Below are positions 23,424 to 32,034 of a stretch of DNA of 64,000 nt, piece after piece; position 1 is the first letter of the stretch; every line of letters begins with the position of its first letter. Both the position numbers and the translations under genes were made by a program. The DNA comes from JAHEJN01 sp963787285 (lineage in GTDB: Bacteria; Actinomycetota; Acidimicrobiia; Acidimicrobiales; JAHEJN01), in NCBI GenBank assembly GCA_963787285.1, contig CAWBCM010000012.1, positions 1 to 64,000 on the forward strand, in the 5' to 3' direction. The notes beneath the pieces are model-generated. The model was given only the letters and a program-made list of their open reading frames with translations, was not told where the DNA came from and did not search any database.

Positions 23424-24995
23424 TTACAGACGCTCGTAGGCGGGTTCGGTGAGGAAGGGGAGGAAGTCGGGGCTGAGCACCGTCTCCTCGAAGATCTCCC
23501 TGGCCTCGGCATAGCGACCGGCGATGAGGCCCTCGGGCCCGACCTCGGCCCCGATGGCCGCCAGTTCCGCATCGATGATCTCGACCACCATCTGGTCGGT
23601 GATGGTGCGGCCGTCGGCGAGCGTCGAGTGGTGGGTGCGCCACTGCCACACCTGGGCGCGGCTGATCTCGGCGGTCGCGGTGTCCTCCATGAGGTTGTGG
23701 ATTGCGGCGGCGCCGATGCCGGTCAGCCACGACGAGAGATAGCGGAGGCCGATCTCGACGTTGGTGCGCAGTCCCTCCTCGGTGATGGAGCCCTCGGTGC
23801 GGTCGACGGCCAGAAGGTCGGCGGCGGTCACCGCCACGTCGTCGCGAAGGCGGCTGATCTGGTTCGGTTCGTTGCCGAGCACAGCGTCGAACTCGGCCAT
23901 GACCACGGGAATCAGGTCGGGATGAGCGACCCATGTGCCGTCGCAGCCGTCGGTGGCCTCGCGACGCTTGTCGATGCGCACTTTGGCCAGAGCATTCTCG
24001 GTCACCTCGGGCTCCTTTCGGTTGGGGATGAACGCCGCCATGCCGCCGATGGCGTGGGCGCCTCGGCGGTGGCAGGTGGCAATCATCAGTTCGGTGTAGG
24101 CGCGCATGAACGGGGCGGTCATTCCGACGTCGGCCCGATCGGGCAGGACGAACTCGGGATGACGGGCGAACTTCTTCGCAACGCTGAAGATGTAGTCCCA
24201 GCGGCCGGCGTTGAGCCCCGACGAGTGGTCACGCAACTCGAACAGGATCTCGTCCATCTCGAAGGCGGCGGTGATCGTCTCGATGAGCACCGTGGCCTTG
24301 ATGGTCCCGACGGGGATGCGCAGCCACTCCTGGGCGTAGACGAACACGTCGTTCCAGAGGCGGGCCTCGAGGTGGTTCTCGAGCTTGGGCAGGTAGAAGT
24401 ACGGGCCGGTACCGGCGTCGAGGGCGGGCCGGGCCGAGTGGAACATGAGCAGGCCGAAGTCGAAGAGGCTGGCCGAGATGGGCTCGCCGTCGACCTCGCA
24501 GTGCTTCTCGGTGAGGTGCCAGCCGCGGGGCCGCATCACCAGCGTGGCCCGATCGTCGGCGAGCGAGTAGGTCTTGGCCTCGGTCTCGAGCTGCAGCGTG
24601 CCGAGGTGGGCGTCGCGGACGTTTCGCTGTCCCTCGAGCATGTTCGACCACGTGGGGGAGGAGGCGTCCTCGAAGTCGGCCATGAACACTCGGGCTCCGG
24701 AGTTCAGCGCGTTGATCATCATCTTGGGGTCGACCGGTCCGGTGATCTCGACCCGCCGGTCGAGCAGGTCCTTGGGCACCGGCCCGATCTGCCAGTCGCT
24801 CTCGCGAATCGACGCAGTGTCGGTGAGAAAGTCGGGACGCTCGCCCGCATCGAGTCGTACCTGGCGTTCGGCGCGCGCCTCGAGCAGCGCTTGGCGGCGG
24901 GGCCCGAACTCGCGCTGCAGGAGGGTGAGGAAGGTCACGGCCTCGTCGGGAAGGATCTCGCCGGTGAGGGGATGCGGAGTCGTCCGTGCAGTCAT
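23424..24995 (-). CDS. aceB: Malate synthase A
   Basis: Malate synthase condenses glyoxylate with acetyl-CoA to malate. The 523-residue protein has MADFEDASSPTWSNMLEGQR, MRPRGWHLTEKH with the catalytic Arg, LIETITAAFEMDEILFELRD and GGMAAFIPNRKE of the A isoform. ATG 24995 is chosen because HPLTGEILPDEAVTFLTLLQ then starts at the usual distance. A TTG 33 bp upstream is less likely and would intrude on the promoter. It is transcribed away from ramB and toward aceA. The 48-bp gap to aceA holds an 8-9 base G run. Confidence 0.97.
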   Translation of the reverse strand: MTARTTPHPLTGEILPDEAVTFLTLLQREFGPRRQALLEARAERQVRLDAGERPDFLTDTASIRESDWQIGPVPKDLLDRRVEITGPVDPKMMINALNSGARVFMADFEDASSPTWSNMLEGQRNVRDAHLGTLQLETEAKTYSLADDRATLVMRPRGWHLTEKHCEVDGEPISASLFDFGLLMFHSARPALDAGTGPYFYLPKLENHLEARLWNDVFVYAQEWLRIPVGTIKATVLIETITAAFEMDEILFELRDHSSGLNAGRWDYIFSVAKKFARHPEFVLPDRADVGMTAPFMRAYTELMIATCHRRGAHAIGGMAAFIPNRKEPEVTENALAKVRIDKRREATDGCDGTWVAHPDLIPVVMAEFDAVLGNEPNQISRLRDDVAVTAADLLAVDRTEGSITEEGLRTNVEIGLRYLSSWLTGIGAAAIHNLMEDTATAEISRAQVWQWRTHHSTLADGRTITDQMVVEIIDAELAAIGAEVGPEGLIAGRYAEAREIFEETVLSPDFLPFLTEPAYERL

Positions 24996-25091
24996 GTCCT
25001 GCACTATTGGTGCTGAGAAGGGAAACAATCAAGGACTTTGGTCCCAAATATTGCGTTTGAGTGGGTGATTTCACTAAGATCGATGAATCTT
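24996..25091. promoter_or_regulatory. Divergent aceB/ramB control region
   Basis: The 96-bp gap has GGACTTTGGTCC (25033-25044), a palindrome with the ACTTTG core seen in RamB boxes of corynebacteria and mycobacteria. TAAGAT (25075-25080) is the probable -10 of ramB. RamB binding here is an inference from location and core sequence. Confidence 0.5.
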
Positions 25092-26543
25092 ATGACAACC
25101 GCCACTCTCGATCTCGACGTCTTCGGCCATCGGCTTCGCCATTTCCGTCGCCAGCGCAAGCTCACCCTCGACCAGCTCGGCGAGCTCGTCGCCAAACCGG
25201 CGCCGTACCTCTCCCAGCTCGAGAACGGCCACACCGAGCCGAAGCTGTCGCTCTTGGGCGATCTCGCGGGCGCCCTCGGTGTCTCGCTCGGGGAGTTGGT
25301 CGACAATGCGCCTCCGAACCGACGCGCCGACCTCGAGATCCGTCTGGCCAAAGCCCAGGCCAACCCGGCCTACGCCGGCCTGTGCCTGCCGCACCTGAAG
25401 CCGTCGGCCAAGGTGGGCGACGACATCCTCGAACACCTCCTCGCGCTGTACGACGCCTGGCAGGGAGCCGATGCCGCCGGCTCGGGAACCGATCCCGTCC
25501 GGGCCGCCAACCTCCGGCTGCGCCGCGAGATGCGAGAACGCGACAACTACTTCGAGGGCATCGAACGCCTGGCCGCCGAGGCCCTGAACGCCATCGGGTA
25601 TCCGGGGTACGGACCCGTGTCGGAGCGCAACGTGGGCGACATCGTGGCCAATTACGGCTTCTCGATCGACCGCGTACAGGATCTGCCGGTCACGTCGCGT
25701 TCGATCACCGATCTTCGGAACCGCGTCATCTACATCCCGCAGCGCAACGAGATCAGCACCCGGGCGTCACGCTCGATCGTTCTGTCGACCCTCGGCCATT
25801 TCGTGCTCGACCACGGCGATCCCGTCAACGTCGAGGACTACCTGCGCCAGCGGGTCGAGAGCAACTATTTCGCGGCCGCCGTACTGGCCCCCCAGGCGCC
25901 GGTGGTCCGTCAGCTCCGCGAGGCCAAGGCCGAGGGTCAGATCGCGGCCGAGGACATCAAGGATCTGTTCTACGTGTCCTACGAGATGGCGGCGCACCGC
26001 ATCACCAACCTCGCCACCCGTCACCTCGACATCAGCGTGCACTTCCTGCGCACCGACAACGAGGGGGTGATGTGGAAGGCCTACGAGAACAACGACGTGC
26101 CCCTTCCCACCCATCCCGACGGCACCATCGAGGGCATGCGTGTGCCCGCCACCTGGGGCCCGCGTCAGGCGTTCATGGCCGACGACACGTTCACGCTGCA
26201 CCCCCAGTACACCGACACCGTCACCGGCCAGTTCTGGTGCGTCACCCACGTCGAAACCGACACGACCCCCTACAACGCCGTCACCCTGGGAACCACGGCC
26301 GACCAGGCCAAGTACTTCCGCGGCAGCGATACGACCCGCCGCTTCGTCTCGCCGGCCAACGACCCGCAGACCGCGGCGCGCGAGCGGGCCATGCGCCGGC
26401 TGGCCGGCCAGGTGTGGCCCTCGGCACGCGATCGCCACCAGGTGGTGGCCACCGGGCTCGATGGTCCCGGTGGTTTCGACCCCTATCCCGGCGTCGACAT
26501 GGACGAGGTCATCGACTTCCTGGGCCGTCGAGACGACGCCTGA
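25092..26543 (+). CDS. ramB: RamB-like XRE-family transcriptional regulator of acetate/glyoxylate metabolism
   Basis: The 483-residue protein starts at ATG 25092, 11 bp after TAAGAT; an in-frame ATG at 25083 is possible. An N-terminal HTH (FRRQRKLTLDQLGELVAKPA, YLSQLENGHTEPKLS) is followed by an IrrE-like ImmA/peptidase-M78-type region with altered metal motif (TLGHFVLDHGD, QRVESNYFAAAVLAP) and a C-terminal short-chain fatty-acid regulator domain. This is the RamB architecture. In corynebacteria and mycobacteria RamB controls aceA/aceB. Its divergent position beside aceB here supports the same role. Confidence 0.9.
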   Translation: MTTATLDLDVFGHRLRHFRRQRKLTLDQLGELVAKPAPYLSQLENGHTEPKLSLLGDLAGALGVSLGELVDNAPPNRRADLEIRLAKAQANPAYAGLCLPHLKPSAKVGDDILEHLLALYDAWQGADAAGSGTDPVRAANLRLRREMRERDNYFEGIERLAAEALNAIGYPGYGPVSERNVGDIVANYGFSIDRVQDLPVTSRSITDLRNRVIYIPQRNEISTRASRSIVLSTLGHFVLDHGDPVNVEDYLRQRVESNYFAAAVLAPQAPVVRQLREAKAEGQIAAEDIKDLFYVSYEMAAHRITNLATRHLDISVHFLRTDNEGVMWKAYENNDVPLPTHPDGTIEGMRVPATWGPRQAFMADDTFTLHPQYTDTVTGQFWCVTHVETDTTPYNAVTLGTTADQAKYFRGSDTTRRFVSPANDPQTAARERAMRRLAGQVWPSARDRHQVVATGLDGPGGFDPYPGVDMDEVIDFLGRRDDA

Positions 26544-26555
26544 GCGGCAGGTCGA

Positions 26556-27182
26556 TCAGCTGTCGCGCCCACCGACGGCGATGAGCCGGGGTCGGGTGGG
26601 CTCCGCCTCACCGGAAGCCGGGTGGGCGGCCTTGGCCGATGTGAGGGCTTCGTCGGCCGTCTTGGCCTCTTCGATGATCGCCTGGGCGCGCTCTTCGGCT
26701 CTCCGGGTCAGCGCCGCCGCCGACCGCCGGGTGGAGTCGAGCAGCCCGGCGGCGTTCACCCGATCGTCTTCGGCGTCGGCCAGGAGCTGCTTCGACTGAG
26801 CTTGAGCTTTGCGCAACAGGTCCCGGGCCATGGACTCGGCCTGGGCGACGATCTCTTCGGCGTTGGCCGTCGCGGCGGCGACGATGCCCTCGGCCTCCGC
26901 ACTGGCGTCGGCGCGGGCCTGGCTGCGAAGTCGAACCGCGCCCTCGTTGGCCGATCGCAACAGCATCGTCAGTTCTCGAGCGACCCGGTCGTACTGCTCG
27001 CCGCGGATCTCGTGGTCCGCCGACACCTGACCGTCCGCCTGCACCGGCGCTGCTCTCAGCTCGGCCTGCAGCGTCTCCACCTGTTCCGAGACCTTCTGGA
27101 GGAACTCGGTGACCTCGACCTGATCGAAGCCGCGTCGCGCGATGGTGAAGGTGTGATGCCGGATTGCAGGGGGAGTGAGCAT
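26556..27182 (-). CDS. DivIVA-domain coiled-coil protein
   Basis: The 208-residue protein starts at ATG 27182 after GAGAGG. The N-terminus (LTPPAIRHHTFTIARRGFDQ, VEVTEFLQKVSEQVETLQAE) fits the DivIVA membrane-curvature-binding domain with its F-x-x-x-x-R-G-(F/Y)-D motif. A long Ala/Glu/Arg-rich coiled coil follows (residues about 60-180). Such short DivIVA-like proteins organise cell poles or division sites. It is divergent from the sulfatase gene and its stop is 12 bp from that of ramB. Confidence 0.82.
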   Translation of the reverse strand: MLTPPAIRHHTFTIARRGFDQVEVTEFLQKVSEQVETLQAELRAAPVQADGQVSADHEIRGEQYDRVARELTMLLRSANEGAVRLRSQARADASAEAEGIVAAATANAEEIVAQAESMARDLLRKAQAQSKQLLADAEDDRVNAAGLLDSTRRSAAALTRRAEERAQAIIEEAKTADEALTSAKAAHPASGEAEPTRPRLIAVGGRDS

Positions 27183-27244
27183 GTGATCCTCTCGAAGCAC
27201 CTCCCCTATATCGACCGCTTCCGTGCCGTCCTGAGGGATTGCGC

Positions 27245-27256
27245 TAAACACGGGTC
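27245..27256 (+). promoter_or_regulatory. Likely leaderless promoter of the sulfatase gene
   Basis: TAAACA (27245-27250) lies six bases before ATG 27257 and no ribosome site is present, as in leaderless transcripts. Confidence 0.4.
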
Positions 27257-28729
27257 ATGCGGCTCCTCTACGTCGATATCGACACCTTGCGGCCCGATCA
27301 CCTGGGCTGCTATGGCTATCCCCGCGACACCAGCCCGAACATCGACGCCCTCGCGGCCGAGGGAACCCAATTCACGAACGTCTATGCGAGCGACGTGCCG
27401 TGCCTGCCGAGCCGCACCGCGCTGGTCACCGGTACGTTCGGCATCCGCAACGGTGTGGTGAACCACGGTGGGGTCGCCGCCGATCTCCGGCCCGAGGGAC
27501 CCGACCGCGGTTTCACGTCACGGTTCGCCCGTCTGAGCTGGCCCGCCGCGTTCTTCGATCTGGGCTGGCACACCGCCAGTTTCTCGAGCTTCCCGTTGCG
27601 TCACTCGGCGCCGTGGTGGAACAGCGGGTTCATGCAGGCGATGAACCTCATGCGCAACTCGGGCGGCGAGATGGCCCACGAGGTCACGCCGGGTGCCCTC
27701 GAGTGGCTGCGGCGGTGGGGCGAGCGCGACAACTGGTTCCTGCACGTGCACTACTGGGATCCCCACACGCCGTACAACACTCCGCTCGACTACGGGAACC
27801 CCTTCGAGGGCGATCCGATCCCCGACTGGATCACCGACGAGGTCATCGCTCACCATCGCAGCCTGCCGGGTCCCCACACTGCGCAGGAGCCGTGGGGGTT
27901 CACCCCCGACGAGCACGGTCCGCCCCCGGCTCGCCAGCCGTGGGACATCTCCTCGGTCGACGACGTGCGCACGACCTTCGACGGTTACGACGTGGGCATC
28001 CGCTACGCCGACGATGCCGTCGGTGAGCTGTTGAACCAGCTGGCCGACCTCGGCGTGCTCGACGAGACCGCCGTGTTGGTCAGCTCCGACCACGGCGAGG
28101 CCTTCGGTGAGCTCGGCGTGTATGCCGACCACCAGGCTGCCGATGAGGCGACCTGTCGCCTCCCGGCCGTGTTGCGGTGGCCCGGCGAGACGCCCCCCGG
28201 CCTCGTCGACGACGGGCTGCACTACCACCTCGATGTCGGCGCCACCGTCGTCGAGCTTGCCGGTGCACCGGTGCCCGACGAGTGGGACGGCGAGTCGTTC
28301 GTCGCCGGACTGGCGCAGGGTCGAGCACCCTCGAGGGATCACCTGGTGCTGTCGCAGGGAGCCTGGGCCTGCCAGCGCGGTGTGCGCTGGGGCGATCGGC
28401 TCTTCCTGCGTACGTTCCACGACGGCTATCACGCCTGGCCCGACGAGATGGTCTTCGACGTGGTGGCCGACCCTCACGAGCAGAACGACCTGGCACCGAC
28501 CGATCCGGTCGCCGTCGCCGCCGGTGGCGACCTGCTCGACGCCTGGACGGCGCGGAACCTCGCCTCGTCCTTCAGCCCGGTCGATCCGATGCAGATCGTG
28601 CTCGACGAGGGCGGACCCTTCCACACCCGTGGCCGGCTACCGGATTACCTCGAACGCCTCCGGGTCACCGGACGCGCGCAATGGGCCGATGTGCTCGCGA
28701 AGAGTCACCCGTCCGAAGCGTCGGGGTAG
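27257..28729 (+). CDS. Sulfatase-family hydrolase
   Basis: The 490-residue cytosolic-looking protein has the alkaline-phosphatase-fold sulfatase layout: metal site DIDTLRPDHLGCYGYPRDTS, the formylglycine signature CLPSRTALVTG (Cys about residue 49), HYWDPHTPYN and SSDHGEAFGELG. The CxPSR motif means the Cys can be oxidised to formylglycine by a separate enzyme not in this window. No signal peptide is present. The substrate cannot be told, and some relatives act on phosphonates or phosphodiesters. Its stop is 6 bp from the convergent Tad-like operon. Confidence 0.9.
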   Translation: MRLLYVDIDTLRPDHLGCYGYPRDTSPNIDALAAEGTQFTNVYASDVPCLPSRTALVTGTFGIRNGVVNHGGVAADLRPEGPDRGFTSRFARLSWPAAFFDLGWHTASFSSFPLRHSAPWWNSGFMQAMNLMRNSGGEMAHEVTPGALEWLRRWGERDNWFLHVHYWDPHTPYNTPLDYGNPFEGDPIPDWITDEVIAHHRSLPGPHTAQEPWGFTPDEHGPPPARQPWDISSVDDVRTTFDGYDVGIRYADDAVGELLNQLADLGVLDETAVLVSSDHGEAFGELGVYADHQAADEATCRLPAVLRWPGETPPGLVDDGLHYHLDVGATVVELAGAPVPDEWDGESFVAGLAQGRAPSRDHLVLSQGAWACQRGVRWGDRLFLRTFHDGYHAWPDEMVFDVVADPHEQNDLAPTDPVAVAAGGDLLDAWTARNLASSFSPVDPMQIVLDEGGPFHTRGRLPDYLERLRVTGRAQWADVLAKSHPSEASG

Positions 28730-28735
28730 CGAGTC

Positions 28736-29737
28736 TCAGCACGCTCCGGTCTCCTCACTCACGGCGCACAAACCCGTGTTGCGAAGGACCACTGACACGC
28801 CGCTCGGGTCACAACACGCCACGCCCGGATACAGGCCGGGGTGGAAAATCAGTTCGATGTAGCGGCTGTCGGCGCTGCCGTTGACCTTGTAGTCGGTCAG
28901 CTGCGCCCGGACGAAGCCGATCACGTTGAACTCGGCGTTGGCGCCGTTGCCGGTCGCCTGGTCGAACAGCGGCACCGCGAAGACCTCGCCGGAATCGACG
29001 AGGCTCTGGAGAGCGGAGGCGACCGAGCCGGCCATGGCGCCCGGGTTGCCCTCGATGACCTCAGGGGGATAGAGCGTGCCGGAGTAGCCGTTCTCGATCC
29101 AGTCCTTCTGGTCGTTGTTGCTGTTGGATCCCCCGTCGAAGTCGAGGCTGCCCCAGTTCCCTGGAACCGGATCGCCGCCGTTGCAGGCCGCGGGCTGCGC
29201 GCCTTTGCCGTAGGGGACGATGATCGGGCCGATCGGCGTCGAGCCCACGGGGTCCCATCCGGCGAGATCGGCCTGGAGGGCTTCCATGCAGATGCCGAAA
29301 GGCCGTGCACCCGAGACACCCTCGATTCCGAATCGAGCACTCGATCGCGACGAAACAGTGGTGGAGCTGAAGCCCAGCACCGGGGCAAAGACGTAGTCGA
29401 CCGGTTCGCTCACCACGACCGTGACGATGGGTGTCCCGCTCGTGGCAACATCGGTCTCGCAGATCTCCATGGTTGCCGTCGATGCGTTGGCCGCCACGAC
29501 CGCAGCGGCGTCGACGCAGGCCGTGATCTCCGACGATCCCGCCGCGAGCGACTGGCTGGCGGCGAGGGCACCGGCGTCGGCCGCGGTCACGGTGCGTGAA
29601 CTGGCCAGACGGGCGTTTCCGAGGTCGACCGCAATGGCCGCCGATCCGAAAAGGGCAACGAGGGCTGCGGCGACGATGAACGCGGCTGCGCCCCGTTCAG
29701 GATCGCCCAGCTTGCGCGAGGAGTTCGTGGTTTCCAT
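28736..29737 (-). CDS. TadG-like pilus-assembly/secreted protein
   Basis: The 333-residue protein starts at ATG 29737, overlapping the stop of the TadE-like gene. Its N-terminus has the Tad pattern: GDPERGAAAFIVAAALVALF, a single hydrophobic helix with the Glu (ERGA) typical of pseudopilins, then AIAVDLGNARLASSRTVTAA DAG. A Cys-bearing outer domain follows, with two closing Cys in CCDPSG. TadG-like proteins sit in the envelope and help assemble Flp pili. No TadA ATPase, TadB/C or prepilin peptidase is in the window. Confidence 0.8.
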   Translation of the reverse strand: METTNSSRKLGDPERGAAAFIVAAALVALFGSAAIAVDLGNARLASSRTVTAADAGALAASQSLAAGSSEITACVDAAAVVAANASTATMEICETDVATSGTPIVTVVVSEPVDYVFAPVLGFSSTTVSSRSSARFGIEGVSGARPFGICMEALQADLAGWDPVGSTPIGPIIVPYGKGAQPAACNGGDPVPGNWGSLDFDGGSNSNNDQKDWIENGYSGTLYPPEVIEGNPGAMAGSVASALQSLVDSGEVFAVPLFDQATGNGANAEFNVIGFVRAQLTDYKVNGSADSRYIELIFHPGLYPGVACCDPSGVSVVLRNTGLCAVSEETGAC

Positions 29738-30147
29738 CAGAGCGCCGCACATTGGAACGCACCACTGCCTTCGACGGTCAGCGTCGTGGTCTGGACGAAC
29801 AAGAGATCGACGGTTTCGAGCCGAGAGACCGACACCTCGACGATCTCGCCTTCGCGGCCATCACAGGGCTGATCGACATCGGGCGTGACCGTGACGACGA
29901 GGTTTGGTGGAGACCCGAGCGTCTGTTGGGCACGGGCGACGATCTCGGCTCGCGTCGAATCCGAACCATCGCTGGCGAAGAGCGCGCCATCGCGGGCGGC
30001 CCCCTCCATCTCGAGGGCATGGGTGTACACCGTGCCGACTTGGATGGCTCCGATCAGGAGCATCGAGAGAAGTGGCATCAGCAGAGCGAACTCGATCGCG
30101 GCGGCACCGCGTTCGGCCGTCCTGGCCCTGGCGGGGCAGTTGTTCAT
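29737..30147 (-). CDS. TadE-like pseudopilin
   Basis: The 136-residue protein (ATG 30147) has the TadE core RGAAAIEFALLMPLLSMLLI with the Glu at position +5 of the processed pilin-like helix. A short outer domain follows with two Cys (PCDGREGEIVEV, GAFQCAAL). It overlaps its neighbours on both sides (30144-30147 and 29737), so all three genes are one operon. Confidence 0.85.
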   Translation of the reverse strand: MNNCPARARTAERGAAAIEFALLMPLLSMLLIGAIQVGTVYTHALEMEGAARDGALFASDGSDSTRAEIVARAQQTLGSPPNLVVTVTPDVDQPCDGREGEIVEVSVSRLETVDLLFVQTTTLTVEGSGAFQCAAL

Positions 30148-31040
30148 GGCCCGACGGTTATCGACACCGAGCACGGCTTGGTCGAGCCCGAGTCGAGGCT
30201 TTGGAAGTGGATCTTGTAGTTGCCGTTGCCGCTCTGGAACGTGATCGACCCGGAGAAACCGGCGTCGACCCAGATGTCGGTCGCCTTGTTCTTCCTTTCG
30301 CCGTCGAAGTCGGGAACCGTGCACGTGGGCGCCGGTGTGGGTGTCGGTGTGGGGCTGGGTGTCGGGGTCGGGGTCGGGGTGGGTGTCGGTGTGGGGCTGG
30401 GTGTTGGCGTGGGGCTGGGTGTCGGGGTCGGTGTGGGGCTGGGGTCGGGTGTCGGGGACGGTGTGGGGTCGGGTGTCGGGGACGGCGTCGGGGACGGTGT
30501 GGGCGTCGGCGTCGGTGTCGGTGTGGGTGTCGGTGTCGGCGTTGGTGTGGGGCCGGCGGTCGGGGTCGGTGTGGGCGTCGGGGTCACCGGCGTGCCGTCA
30601 CAGGTCCGCGCCACCGACGTGTACGTCGCCGCCTGGTGGAGTTGGCTCGTGGCGGTCGCGTCGACCTCTCTCCCGTCGAGGAAACTGAACATGTGGGTCA
30701 GCTGTGCCACCTCGTGCGACAGCGTGACGACAACGCGGTCGCCTCGGTCCGCCCCGTCGGGAAGGTCGACCGAGACGACGGTGGCATCGGTCAGACGGAG
30801 GCGACTGCAGATCTCGTCGAGGGTTGCGTCCATGTCGGCCACGAGCGGCTCAGAGAAATTGACGGCCGCTTCCCTGGCCAGCTGCTGTGCGTCTCCATGA
30901 ACCGCATTGTTCTGTCCGACGATCGAACCGGCCTCGATGATGCCGGCCAGAAGCGTGATCAGGAGCCCGAAAACGAGCGCGAACTCGACGGCCGCGACGC
31001 CGCTTTCGGTCCGCCGAGAAGCTCTTGGTGATCGCGCCAC
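30144..31040 (-). CDS. TadE-like protein with Pro-Thr repeat stalk and PASTA-like C-terminal domain
   Basis: The 298-residue protein starts at GTG 31040. The N-terminal TadE helix reads ESGVAAVEFALVFGLLITLL. A globular part follows to about residue 150. Then comes an 80-90 residue low-complexity stalk of PT, PS and PD dipeptides. The C-terminal 60 residues (TCTVPDFDGERKNKATDIWV, DAGFSGSITFQSGNGNYKIH) look like a PASTA domain with an added disulfide (CTV...PCSV). The stalk would project the domain from the cell or pilus. The architecture is unusual for TadE. Confidence 0.75.
   Translation of the reverse strand: MARSPRASRRTESGVAAVEFALVFGLLITLLAGIIEAGSIVGQNNAVHGDAQQLAREAAVNFSEPLVADMDATLDEICSRLRLTDATVVSVDLPDGADRGDRVVVTLSHEVAQLTHMFSFLDGREVDATATSQLHQAATYTSVARTCDGTPVTPTPTPTPTAGPTPTPTPTPTPTPTPTPTPSPTPSPTPDPTPSPTPDPSPTPTPTPSPTPTPSPTPTPTPTPTPTPSPTPTPTPAPTCTVPDFDGERKNKATDIWVDAGFSGSITFQSGNGNYKIHFQSLDSGSTKPCSVSITVGP
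30330..30590. repeat. Pro-Thr-coding low-complexity repeat
   Basis: The DNA is a degenerate GGTGTCGG/GGTGTGGG hexamer array encoding PTPT/PSPT/PDPT on the minus strand. Larger units (GTGGGGCTGGGTGTCGGGGT type) are repeated, so slippage and length variation between strains are likely. Confidence 0.8.
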
Positions 31041-31266
31041 GATTCGGAACCGCCCAGGCTATGGGGAAGGGGAGGTATTTCTGTCGCCACGGCGATACCC
31101 GCCGTAGCAACACCTATCTTGTCGGCACAACAGCAATCCTTCCTGAGTGAGTCAAACTCCTCTAGGCCATTCGACTGGCCTGGATTCCCCGCTCTGCGAA
31201 TCGCCCGGCCATGCCCCAGCTGACTAGGGTCACCCGTCGGAGCCGCCAAACGCCACGGGGGAGTAC

Positions 31267-32034
31267 ATGACCGGCATCGAGACCAACGTCGATGGCAAGG
31301 TGGCCATCGTCACCGGAGGCTCGCGCGGCATCGGCAAGGCCGTCGCCGCTGCCCTTGCCACCTCGGGTGCACAGGTGATGATCACCAGCCGCAAGGCCGA
31401 CGTCTGCGAGGCCGCGGCGGCCGAGATCGGCCACGGCTGCCAGTGGCGAGCCGCCAACGTGAGCGACGCCGAAGCCGCCGCAGGTGTGGTGAACGACACC
31501 ATGACCGAGCTCGGCTCGATCGACATTCTCGTGAACAACGCCGCCACCAACCCCTACGCCGGCCCGGTGATCGACGCCGACATCCCCCGGTGGGACAAGA
31601 CGTTCCAGGTCAACCTGACCTCGCCATTGCAGTGGGCCCAGCTCGTGTGGAACGCCTCGATGAAGGAGAACGGCGGCTCGATCGTGAACGTCGCATCAGT
31701 GGGCGGATTCGTCACCAGTCGCTTCATCGGCAGCTACAACATCTCGAAATCGGCGCTGATGCACCTCACCCGCCAGCTGGCCGCCGAGCTGTCACCGCAG
31801 GTGCGGGTCAACGCAGTGGCGCCAGGGCTGGTGAAGACCGATTTCGCCAAGTTCCTGTGGGAGGGCGAGAAGGAAGCCGCCGCGGCCGAGCACTACCCCC
31901 TCAAACGCATCGGCGAGGTCGGCGACATCGCCAATGCCGTGCACTTCCTCGCCTCCGACGCGTCGGGTTGGATCACCGGCCAGACGATCGTGCTCGACGG
32001 TGGGGGACTCATCCGATTCGGCGAGGAGATCTGA
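31267..32034 (+). CDS. SDR-family oxidoreductase (FabG-like)
   Basis: The 255-residue protein follows a GGGGGAG ribosome site. It has TGGSRGIGKAVA for NAD(P), NNAATNP, the catalytic Ser (NVASVGG), YNISKSA with Tyr and Lys, and the C-terminal GQTIVLDGGG. These are classical FabG-type SDR features. It overlaps the downstream acyl-CoA dehydrogenase start (TGATG). The pair probably works in beta-oxidation or degradation of a side chain, with the SDR oxidising a 3-hydroxyacyl or alcohol intermediate. Confidence 0.88.
   Translation: MTGIETNVDGKVAIVTGGSRGIGKAVAAALATSGAQVMITSRKADVCEAAAAEIGHGCQWRAANVSDAEAAAGVVNDTMTELGSIDILVNNAATNPYAGPVIDADIPRWDKTFQVNLTSPLQWAQLVWNASMKENGGSIVNVASVGGFVTSRFIGSYNISKSALMHLTRQLAAELSPQVRVNAVAPGLVKTDFAKFLWEGEKEAAAAEHYPLKRIGEVGDIANAVHFLASDASGWITGQTIVLDGGGLIRFGEEI

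Noticed and set aside
24996..25028. TTG 25028 as start of malate synthase
   Set aside because: It adds 11 residues unlike the family and lies within the shared promoter region; ATG 24995 fits better.
30330..30590. CRISPR-like array
   Set aside because: The repeat is in-frame dipeptide coding with no unique spacers. No CRISPR array or cas gene was seen anywhere in the window.
30220..30900. Gly-Val repeat protein on the plus strand
   Set aside because: It is the reverse of the Pro-Thr stalk; the minus-strand TadE-like protein explains the repeat.
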